Source: Halopseudomonas xiamenensis (GTDB lineage Bacteria; Pseudomonadota; Gammaproteobacteria; Pseudomonadales; Pseudomonadaceae). From it: a stretch of 64,000 nt of DNA. Of this stretch, positions 21,979 to 28,271 are shown piece by piece. Within the stretch, counting starts at the first letter, position 1, and each line of letters opens with the position of its first letter. The translations under genes were made by a program, and so were the position numbers. The DNA is taken from contig NZ_JACLGO010000003.1 in assembly GCF_014219065.1 (NCBI RefSeq), forward strand, positions 124,001 to 188,000, in the 5' to 3' direction. The notes under the pieces were generated by a model. That model ran no database searches and was not told where the DNA came from. It worked only from the letters and a program-made list of their open reading frames with translations.

Positions 21979-23352
21979 ATGACCATGCTGAGTACGCCAA
22001 TCCAGCGCCTTGCAACTCCCGACCTGCAAGCCGACCTGGCCGCCTTGTATCATGGCTTGCTGCAGGCACCGCAGCAGCACCTCAGCAGCGCCCGACATTT
22101 CATGCGCGGGCAGCTGCAACAGGCGGCAACCCTCCCCTGCGACCTCCCCGCCACTCCCCAACAGCTGGACGAGTGGGTTGTCACCCGGCACACGCATACC
22201 GCCCGGGACTACCGGGACTATCTGGCGAGCCGCAGGCAAGGCCAACCACGGCGCTTCTTCAGCAATCGCGCGCACGCGCTGTATTTCCTGCGCCAGGTCG
22301 CCCCGACCAAACTGGTGGACGGCGCATGGCTGTATGGCGTGCTGCCCCACTGGCAGGACTGGCGCTTGCACACCCTGGTACGCACCTATCTGGAAGAACT
22401 CGGCGATGGCGAGGCGAGCCAGAACCACGTGCTACTCTACAAGCAGCTGCTCGCCAGCCATGACATCGACGATACCGCCCCACTGTCTGCCGCACATTTC
22501 GTACAGGGCGCCCAGCAGCTCGCCCTGGCCCGCCTGGCGACGGAATTCCTGCCGGAGCTGATCGGCTACAACCTGGGCTACGAGCAACTGCCCCTGCACC
22601 TGCTGATCACCACCTACGAGCTCGGCGAGCTGAATATCGATCCCTACTATTTCCAGCTGCATGTGACCATCGACAATGCCGCCACCGGCCATGCACGCAA
22701 GGCCGCCCGGGCCGTACTGGACAACCTGCCAGTCGCAGGCGATCGCCAGGCATACTACGAGCGGGTAAAGCGCGGTTATCAACTGAATGAACTGGGACTG
22801 TCCTCGGCAGCAGCCATCGCCGGATTCAAGCTGGAGCAGGAGCTGCACCGGGTCCTCGAGCATAAAGCCCGGATCGCCCGCCACCTGCACTCCGACCACT
22901 GCCGCATCGAGGGGCGCACGGTCAACGAGTGGCTGGCCAACAGCGGCCAGATCGGCGACTTTCTCAATGCGCTGCAGCAACGCGGCTGGATTCGCCGCCA
23001 TCAGAACCCGGCTGACAGTCGTTTCTGGCAACTGATACAGGCCGATCGCGCGCCCATGTTCGGCGTGTTCAGCCGGTATGAGCTGCAACTGCTGCATGAC
23101 TGGATCGCCGGCGAATGGCAGGAGTCAGCCCGGCCTTCTACGGCAAGGAAATTTGCCGGCCGAAGAAGCCCCGGGAAACGCCCCACCCCGACGGGAGACT
23201 TCAACTCGGAACAACACCTGCTGCAGCAGCAACTGCAAGCCCTGCCCGAACCAGACAGAACCCAGCGCCTGATCGAGCTGATGGCACCAGCTCAGCACTT
23301 CACACCGGCCGGCCTGATGGCTACCCGCCTGTTCTCCCGCATGGCGCCCTGA
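21979..23352 (+). CDS. Iron-containing redox enzyme family protein (haem-oxygenase-like diiron fold)
   Basis: This 457-residue soluble protein has no signal or membrane span. The middle (about residues 75-270) reads like the haem-oxygenase-like 'iron-containing redox enzyme' family. It has HALYFLRQVAPTKLVDGAWL, YLEELGDG, NHVLLYKQLL, ELIGYNLGYEQ and FQLHVTIDNAATGHA, with Glu, His and Asp residues spaced as possible diiron ligands. Characterised relatives oxidise fatty acids or amino-acid side chains; the substrate here is unknown. The C-terminal third is less conserved and ends in a basic, Pro-rich stretch. Start at 21979 or 21985: AGGA and GGAG sites suit one each. It is divergent from tig and stands alone. 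Confidence 0.7.
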   Translation: MTMLSTPIQRLATPDLQADLAALYHGLLQAPQQHLSSARHFMRGQLQQAATLPCDLPATPQQLDEWVVTRHTHTARDYRDYLASRRQGQPRRFFSNRAHALYFLRQVAPTKLVDGAWLYGVLPHWQDWRLHTLVRTYLEELGDGEASQNHVLLYKQLLASHDIDDTAPLSAAHFVQGAQQLALARLATEFLPELIGYNLGYEQLPLHLLITTYELGELNIDPYYFQLHVTIDNAATGHARKAARAVLDNLPVAGDRQAYYERVKRGYQLNELGLSSAAAIAGFKLEQELHRVLEHKARIARHLHSDHCRIEGRTVNEWLANSGQIGDFLNALQQRGWIRRHQNPADSRFWQLIQADRAPMFGVFSRYELQLLHDWIAGEWQESARPSTARKFAGRRSPGKRPTPTGDFNSEQHLLQQQLQALPEPDRTQRLIELMAPAQHFTPAGLMATRLFSRMAP

Positions 23353-23370
23353 GCCCGCAGGCAGGCTCGA

Positions 23371-23808
23371 CTAGAGCCAGTTGAGCGTGATCATCGTCAG
23401 CACCAGGTAACGCCCGGTCTTGGCCAGCGTGACCATCAGCAGAAAGCGCCAGAATGGCTCACGCATGACGCCCGCCGCCAGGGTGAGCGGATCGCCAATG
23501 ACCGGCACCCAGCTCAACAACAGCGACCAGTAGCCGTAACGCTGATAGGCAACCTGGGCCTTCTGCAACTTGTCGGCCGGCACCGGAAACCAGCGCCGGT
23601 CCCGCCAGCGCTCGACATAGCGCCCCAGCAGCCAATTTACCACCGACCCAAGCACATTCCCCACCGACGCTACCACGAGCAACGTCATTACCGGCAGCTT
23701 GCCGGCCAGCAGCAGCGCCACCAGCACCGCCTCCGACTGCATGGGCAGGAAAGTGGCAGCGATGAAAGAACTGAGAAACAGACCGAGATAACCGGACACT
23801 TCCCACAT
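23371..23808 (-). CDS. yqaA: YqaA family inner-membrane protein (small DedA-like)
   Basis: This 145-residue hydrophobic protein begins MWEVSGYLGLFLSSFIAATF. It has the pattern of the YqaA/SNARE-associated (DedA-related) family: LPMQSEAVL, GNVLGSVVNWLLGRY, and SWVPVIGDPLTLAAGVMR before a last span. DedA relatives are implicated in lipid flipping and membrane homeostasis. The ATG at 23808 has GGAGG four bases upstream, so I preferred it to a TTG six codons earlier. It converges on the diiron-protein gene. Confidence 0.8.
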   Translation of the reverse strand: MWEVSGYLGLFLSSFIAATFLPMQSEAVLVALLLAGKLPVMTLLVVASVGNVLGSVVNWLLGRYVERWRDRRWFPVPADKLQKAQVAYQRYGYWSLLLSWVPVIGDPLTLAAGVMREPFWRFLLMVTLAKTGRYLVLTMITLNWL

Positions 23809-23881
23809 AGGGCCTCCGATAGCCAATCAGGGCCTTGGACATATAACTCAAGATTTTACGGGAGGACTTGAAAGCCGATAT

Positions 23882-23966
23882 TGGTGCGGATGGGGAGACT
23901 CGAACTCCCACACCTCGCGGCGCCAGAACCTAAATCTGGTGTGTCTACCAATTCCACCACATCCGC
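23882..23966 (-). tRNA. tRNA-Leu (anticodon TAG)
   Basis: The minus strand folds as an 85-base class II tRNA with a long variable arm and encoded CCA. The acceptor GCGGATG pairs with CATCCGC. The anticodon stem CCAGA/TCTGG encloses the loop TTTAGGT, giving TAG. The T-arm is GTTCGAGTC. It is last of three tRNA genes on this strand. Confidence 0.95.
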
Positions 23967-23983
23967 ACATCGGTTTCAGATAC

Positions 23984-24012
23984 GAAAACGCCAGGCTAGG
24001 CCTGGCGTTTTC
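23984..24012 (-). terminator. Hairpin/terminator between tRNA-His and tRNA-Leu
   Basis: GAAAACGCCAGGC and GCCTGGCGTTTTC form a 13-bp perfect stem around a three-base loop, with TTTT in the descending arm. It can work from either strand. It may terminate part of the tRNA-Arg/His transcripts before tRNA-Leu. Confidence 0.6.
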
Positions 24013-24019
24013 GCTGAAA

Positions 24020-24096
24020 TGGGGTGGACGATGGGGATCGAACCCACGACACCAGGAGCCACAATCCTGTGCTCTACCGACTGAGCTACGCCCACC
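24020..24096 (-). tRNA. tRNA-His (anticodon GTG)
   Basis: The minus strand gives a 77-base tRNA including encoded CCA and the histidine-specific extra 5' G (G-1 at 24096) opposite C73. The anticodon stem CAGGA/TCCTG encloses TTGTGGC with anticodon GTG. The T-arm is GGTTCGATCC. Confidence 0.96.
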
Positions 24097-24147
24097 ATTA
24101 CAGCAGCAACACTAACACATCTTCGTCGAATCATACCATTGTGCGCG

Positions 24148-24224
24148 TGGCGCGCCCGGCAGGACTCGAACCTGCGACCATCCGCTTAGAAGGCGGATGC
24201 TCTATCCAGCTGAGCTACGGGCGC
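24148..24224 (-). tRNA. tRNA-Arg (anticodon TCT)
   Basis: This is a 77-base tRNA with encoded CCA. The acceptor GCGCCCG pairs with CGGGCGC. The anticodon stem TCCGC/GCGGA encloses CTTCTAA with anticodon TCT. It is first in the tRNA series, downstream of the promoter at 24312-24340. Confidence 0.96.
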
Positions 24225-24311
24225 CTTGCACATGTTCAATCCCGAAGGCTTGAAATGCTGGAGCCTGATCGCCTTCCAAACCGACTTCGTTGTGTTTGTG
24301 AAGCGGGGCGA

Positions 24312-24340
24312 ATAATACTCAGCCCCCACCTCCCCGTCAA
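24312..24340 (-). promoter_or_regulatory. Sigma-70 promoter of the tRNA genes
   Basis: On the minus strand -35 TTGACG (24335-24340) and -10 TATTAT (24312-24317) are 17 bases apart. A GC-rich discriminator (CGCCCCGC) follows, typical of stringently controlled stable-RNA promoters. The leader to tRNA-Arg would be about 80 bases. Confidence 0.75.
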
Positions 24341-24461
24341 CGATGAATTAGCATTTTTTTCAAATATTTGAGTAAGTTAAGAATCCGCCCGCCCACGCCC
24401 TTTTGCCAAAGCCCCGTCACATGCGACAATCGCCCCATTCTATGTACTGCCCAGGAACATC

Positions 24462-25316
24462 ATGAAAGCCCAACTGATCGATGGCAAACAGATTGCCGCC
24501 AATCTCCGGCGCGAGATCGCCGACAAGGTCGCCCAACGCAAACAGCAAGGCCTGCGCATTCCAGGTCTTGCTGTCATTCTGGTGGGTAGCGACCCCGCCT
24601 CCCAGGTCTATGTGGCGCACAAGCGCAAGGACTGCGAGGAGGTCGGTTTCATCTCCAGCTCGCACGACCTGCCGGCCGACACCAGCCAGGAAGACCTGCT
24701 CAACCTGATCGATCAGCTCAATGAAGACCCAACCGTCGACGGTATTCTGGTCCAGCTGCCACTCCCGGCCCACCTGGACTCCTCGCTGCTGCTGGAACGG
24801 ATTCGCCCGGACAAGGACGTCGACGGCTTCCACCCCTACAATATCGGTCGCCTGGCCCAGCGCATGCCGTTGCTGCGCCCGTGCACGCCACTGGGCATCA
24901 TCCGCCTGCTGAAAAGCACGGGCGTCAGCCCTTATGGGTTGAATGCCACCGTGGTCGGCGCCTCCAATATCGTCGGACGACCAATGGCTCTGGAACTGCT
25001 GCTGGCCGGCTGCACCACCACAGTGGCACACCGCTTCACCAATGATCTGGAACAGCATGTGCGCCGCTCCGACCTGGTGGTGGTGGCCGTCGGCAAACCC
25101 GGCCTGGTCAAGGGCGAGTGGATCAAGCCCGGCGCCATCGTCATCGATGTCGGTATAAACCGCATGGAAGACGGCCGTCTGCGTGGCGACGTGGACTTCG
25201 ACGCCGCCGCCGAGCGGGCAGCCTGGATCACCCCGGTTCCCGGCGGTGTCGGCCCGATGACCCGCGCCTGCCTGCTGGAAAACACCCTCATCGCCTGCGA
25301 GAAGCTGCACAGCTGA
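24462..25316 (+). CDS. folD: Bifunctional methylenetetrahydrofolate dehydrogenase / cyclohydrolase FolD
   Basis: FolD interconverts 5,10-methylene- and 10-formyl-tetrahydrofolate in the cytoplasm, using NADP. The 284-residue protein has the catalytic Lys region [13 protein letters not shown] (Tyr about residue 50, Lys about 54). [11 protein letters not shown], the NADP-binding motif [11 protein letters not shown] and the C-terminal signature [13 protein letters not shown] are also present. A likely ribosome site AGGA stands ahead of the ATG. It lies beside the tRNA trio, as in other pseudomonads, and is followed by a good terminator. Confidence 0.97.
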   Translation: MKAQLIDGKQIAANLRREIADKVAQRKQQGLRIPGLAVILVGSDPASQVYVAHKRKDCEEVGFISSSHDLPADTSQEDLLNLIDQLNEDPTVDGILVQLPLPAHLDSSLLLERIRPDKDVDGFHPYNIGRLAQRMPLLRPCTPLGIIRLLKSTGVSPYGLNATVVGASNIVGRPMALELLLAGCTTTVAHRFTNDLEQHVRRSDLVVVAVGKPGLVKGEWIKPGAIVIDVGINRMEDGRLRGDVDFDAAAERAAWITPVPGGVGPMTRACLLENTLIACEKLHS

Positions 25317-25327
25317 TACAGGCGTGG

Positions 25328-25353
25328 GCAGCCAGCACCCGGCTGGCTGCTTT
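25328..25353 (+). terminator. Rho-independent terminator of folD
   Basis: GCAGCCAGC (25328-25336) and GCTGGCTGC (25342-25350) form a perfect 9-bp stem with a five-base loop, then TTT. It begins 11 bases after the folD stop. Confidence 0.7.
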
Positions 25354-25363
25354 CCCCTTCCCG

Positions 25364-26152
25364 TTACAGACTGGCGGTGGCCCCGCCATCGACCGGCAGG
25401 TTGATGCCGTTGATGAAGGCTGCTGCCGGTGATGCGAGAAAGCCCACCGCGTTGGCGAACTCCTCCGGCTCGGCGAAGCGCCGGGCCGGAATGCTCTGCA
25501 ACAGCTCCTGCTCGGCCTCCTGTCCGGTCTTGCCGGCCGCCTGCGCACGATAGGCCACCAGGCTTTCCAGGCGCGCGGTACGGGTCAGGCCCGGCAATAC
25601 GTTATTCACCGTGATACCGCTGGCCGCCAGCTCATTGGCCAGTGTCTTGGCCCAGCTGGCCATGGCTGCGCGAATGCTGTTGGACACCCCCAGATTGGGC
25701 AACGGCCCCTTCACCGAGGTCGACAGCACATTGATGATGCGCCCATAGCCGAACTCACGCATGCCCGGCAGCAGCAACTGCAGGATCGTCTGGCTGCTCA
25801 ACAGGTGCTGCTGGAAGGCGATGGCATAGCTTTCCGGCGCCGCCAGGTGCGCCGGCCCGGGCGCCGGGCCGCCGGTATTGTTGAGCCACACAGCAATAGC
25901 GCCACCCTGTTCGATCTCCGTCTGCAGCGCTACCGTCAGCGCCGGCAGATCGGTGGAGTCGACACAGATGTAGCCATGCTTCTGGCCCTCGGCCGCAGGC
26001 AGTTGCGCGACCAGCTCCGCGAGCTTGTCCTCGCTGCGCGCCAGCGCGATAACCTCCGCCCCCTGCAAGGCCAGCTGCCGGGCACAGGCGGCGCCCAAGC
26101 CCTGGCTGGCCCCGCCGACCAGGGCACGCTTACCGGCTAGATTCAGATCCAT
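25364..26152 (-). CDS. Divergent short-chain dehydrogenase/reductase family protein
   Basis: The 262-residue protein has a Rossmann nucleotide-binding N-terminus (RALVGGASQGLGAACARQLA), an NNTGG stretch in place of NNAG, and the SDR ending GINLPVDGGATASL. The usual catalytic Y-x3-K is not there: the aligned stretch after STSVKGPLPNLG is VSNSIRAAM, so Tyr reads as Ser and Lys as Arg. This matches a known atypical SDR group resembling ketoacyl-ACP reductases, whose function is not established. The ATG at 26152 has GGAGAG upstream; a 30-codon longer frame lacks family sequence. It converges with folD and lies downstream of the prp operon terminator. Confidence 0.8.
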   Translation of the reverse strand: MDLNLAGKRALVGGASQGLGAACARQLALQGAEVIALARSEDKLAELVAQLPAAEGQKHGYICVDSTDLPALTVALQTEIEQGGAIAVWLNNTGGPAPGPAHLAAPESYAIAFQQHLLSSQTILQLLLPGMREFGYGRIINVLSTSVKGPLPNLGVSNSIRAAMASWAKTLANELAASGITVNNVLPGLTRTARLESLVAYRAQAAGKTGQEAEQELLQSIPARRFAEPEEFANAVGFLASPAAAFINGINLPVDGGATASL

Positions 26153-26274
26153 TATTGCTCTCCACTCGATATGAACACGGGTTTCAGGATGTGGAGTGCA
26201 GGTTAGGGTAAATCCCCGGGTCAGTTCAAATGTGATCGGCACGATTGTTCCTGGATCGGCACCGCCCAGGACGT

Positions 26275-26309
26275 AAAAGGCCCCGCCGAACGAATCTGGC
26301 AGGGCCTTT
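26275..26309 (-). terminator. Rho-independent terminator of the prp operon
   Basis: On the minus strand AAAGGCCC pairs with GGGCCTTT, with extra GCC/GGC pairs below a short loop, and the run ends TTTT. It lies 17 bases after the prpF stop. Confidence 0.75.
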
Positions 26310-26326
26310 GCGTGAGCTGTCGCGCC

Positions 26327-27514
26327 TCAGACGGTATCGCCCGGCACGCGCACCCAGCCTTCCATGAGAATCCGCGCGCTGCGACTCATGATCGCCTTGG
26401 TCACCTGCCATTCGCCATTCACCTGCCGCGCCTCGGCACCCACCCGCAGGGTCCCGGACGGATGCCCGAAACGCACCGCCTCTCGCTCACCGCCGCCAGC
26501 GGCCTGGTTGACCAGAGTGCCGGGAATCGCCGCTGCGGTGCCGATCGCCACCGCAGCGGTACCCATCATGGCGTGATGCAGCTTGCCCATGGACAGTGCA
26601 CGCACCAGCAGGTCGACCTCACCGGCCTGGATCTGCTTGCCGCTGGAGGCCCGGTAGTTCTTGGGCCGGGAGACGAAGGCGATCTTCGGCGTATGCTGGC
26701 GCTTGGCAGCTTCCTCCGGCTTGCTGATCAGCCCCATGCGCAACGCCCCGGCAACGCGGATCGCCTCGAAGCGCGCCAGCGCCTCGACATCGCCGTTGAT
26801 ATCCTCACGCAGTTCAGTGCCCTGGTAGCCGATGTCCTCGGCATTGACGAACACCGTCGGGATACCGGCGGTGATCATGGTCGCCTTCAGCGTGCCCATG
26901 CCCGGCACCTCAAGGTCATCGACCAGGTTACCAGTGGGGAACATCGAGCCGCCCTCCTCGCCATCATCGGACGGATCGAGAAACTCCAGCACGATCTCGG
27001 CCGCCGGGAAGGTCACCCCGTCCAGCTCGAAATCACCCAGCTCCTGCACCTGGCCATTGATCACCGGAACCTGGGCAATGATGGTCTTGCCGATATTGGC
27101 CTGCCACACACGCACTGTGCATACGCCGTTCTCGGGAATGCGCGCCGGATCGACCAGCCCGGCATGGATGGCAAAAGCCCCGGCCGCGGTGGACAGGTTG
27201 CCGCAGTTGCCGCTCCAATCGACGAAGGGACTGTCGATCGATACCTGGCCATAGAGGTAGTCGACATCGTGCTCCGGCTGGCTGCTTTTCGACAGGATCA
27301 CGCACTTGCTGGTGCTGGAGGTTGCGCCGCCCATGCCGTCGATGTGCGCGGCGTAGGGGTCGGGACTGCCGATCACCCGCATGAACAGCCGATCCCGCGC
27401 CTCGCCCGGCGCCTGGCAGGATACCGGCAGGTCTTGCAGGCGGAAGAAAACGCCCTTGCTGGTGCCGCCACGCATGTAGGTCGCGGGGATTCTGATTTGT
27501 GTTGCCTGGGTCAT
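26327..27514 (-). CDS. prpF: 2-Methylaconitate cis-trans isomerase PrpF
   Basis: PrpF isomerises the 2-methylaconitate produced by AcnD so that the methylcitrate cycle can proceed without PrpD. The 395-residue protein has the two-lobed diaminopimelate-epimerase-like fold. It starts with PATYMRGGTSKGVFF and includes DGMGGATSSTSKC and FVDWSGNCGNLSTAAGAFA, where the conserved Lys and Cys residues lie. The ATG at 27514 has AGGAG nine bases upstream. It is the last gene of the prp operon, cut off from acnD by a small endonuclease gene and repeats. Confidence 0.93.
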   Translation of the reverse strand: MTQATQIRIPATYMRGGTSKGVFFRLQDLPVSCQAPGEARDRLFMRVIGSPDPYAAHIDGMGGATSSTSKCVILSKSSQPEHDVDYLYGQVSIDSPFVDWSGNCGNLSTAAGAFAIHAGLVDPARIPENGVCTVRVWQANIGKTIIAQVPVINGQVQELGDFELDGVTFPAAEIVLEFLDPSDDGEEGGSMFPTGNLVDDLEVPGMGTLKATMITAGIPTVFVNAEDIGYQGTELREDINGDVEALARFEAIRVAGALRMGLISKPEEAAKRQHTPKIAFVSRPKNYRASSGKQIQAGEVDLLVRALSMGKLHHAMMGTAAVAIGTAAAIPGTLVNQAAGGGEREAVRFGHPSGTLRVGAEARQVNGEWQVTKAIMSRSARILMEGWVRVPGDTV

Positions 27515-27540
27515 GTTGTAGTACTCCTGAAGGAGCGGCC

Positions 27541-27579
27541 CCCTCTCCCCCGGCCCCTCTCCCGCGAGGGGAGAGGGAG
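27541..27579. repeat. GC-rich intergenic repeat, copy A (forward)
   Basis: The sequence CCCTCTCCCCCGGCCCCTC followed by TCCCGCGAGGGGAGAGGG is the first of six copies of one palindromic family in the prp region. It forms an inverted pair with copy B about 80 bases away. Confidence 0.8.
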
Positions 27580-27652
27580 CTTGGCCGTGCTTGCTCTGCA
27601 GCCAAGCATTGTCTGGCACCACCTGTGTCAGGAGTACGCAGTCACGTCCGCA

Positions 27653-28027
27653 TCAGTCACCCCTCTCCCCTCGTGGGAGAGGGGCCGGGGGAGAGGGGGA
27701 ACCACCCACCGCCTCAAATATCACCGCCAACACCTCATCCGTGTTCAGCAGTATCTCGTTATTCCAGAACCGCAGAACCCGAAAGCCCTGCGCCTTCAAC
27801 CATGCATCGCGCTGCGCATCATGCGCGCTGGCGTTGTGTTGCCCGCCATCGGCCTCGACGATCAACCGCGCAGCGAAATGCACAAAATCCACCACATAAG
27901 GCCCCAGCGGTTGCTGACGCCGGAATTTCTGTTCCGCCAACCGGTGGCCGCGCAGATGGCGCCAGAGCAGTTGCTCGGCGCCGGTCATGTTGCTGCGCAG
28001 GTGTTTGGCGAAGTGTTTCTGGTTCAT
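27653..28027 (-). CDS. DUF559 family endonuclease-like protein
   Basis: This small (124-residue) protein is of the Vsr/very-short-patch-repair-like DUF559 family. It has LRSNMTGAEQLLWRHLRG at the N-terminus. The nuclease core follows: QQPLGPYVVDFVHFAARLIVEADGGQH, then RDAWLKAQGFRVLRFWNNEIL. The D-x(n)-E-A-D pattern fits the PD-(D/E)xK-like fold. Its biological role is unknown. The last residues (SPSPPAPLPRGERG) are encoded by the intergenic repeat copy B, so the native tail has been replaced or extended. Two ATGs (28045 and 28027) are possible; neither has a good ribosome site. It interrupts acnD-prpF on the same strand. Confidence 0.8.
   Translation of the reverse strand: MNQKHFAKHLRSNMTGAEQLLWRHLRGHRLAEQKFRRQQPLGPYVVDFVHFAARLIVEADGGQHNASAHDAQRDAWLKAQGFRVLRFWNNEILLNTDEVLAVIFEAVGGSPSPPAPLPRGERGD
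27661..27700. repeat. GC-rich intergenic repeat, copy B (reverse; inside the DUF559 gene 3' end)
   Basis: CCCTCTCCCCTCGTGGGAGA followed by GGGGCCGGGGGAGAGGGGG is the reverse complement of copy A with one arm difference. It supplies the last codons of the DUF559 gene. Confidence 0.8.
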
Positions 28028-28139
28028 GCAGACTTGCCCTGTCATCAGGTGATGACTGGAGTCTGCGTTGCCGCTTCACTGGCGTCACATGGGTGAGTGC
28101 CAGGACGTGAACCGGTTCAAATTAAAGGGCTGGTCCTTT

Positions 28140-28178
28140 CCCCCTCTCCCCAGCCCTCTCCCACGAGGGGAGAGGGAG
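28140..28178. repeat. GC-rich intergenic repeat, copy C (forward)
   Basis: The CCCCTCTCCCCAGCCCTCTC...GGGGAGAGGG form is paired with copy D in inverted orientation, 46 bases away. Both lie between the acnD stop and the DUF559 start. Confidence 0.8.
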
Positions 28179-28223
28179 TTGGTCCGAGCCCGCAGAAGTA
28201 GCACTGCGTTTCCCCACAGTCAC

Positions 28224-28260
28224 CCCTCTCCCTTTACGGGAGAGGGGCCGGGGGAGAGGG
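28224..28260. repeat. GC-rich intergenic repeat, copy D (reverse)
   Basis: CCCTCTCCCTTTACGGGAGA followed by GGGGCCGGGGGAGAGGG is inverted relative to copy C. It ends 11 bases before the acnD stop codon region. Confidence 0.8.
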
Positions 28261-28271
28261 TGAGCCGGGTT

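Noticed and set aside
23984-24012. A fourth tRNA or attachment site between tRNA-His and tRNA-Leu
   Set aside because: The sequence is a simple 13-bp hairpin with no tRNA arms, and no integrase gene or direct repeat of a tRNA 3' end was found nearby.
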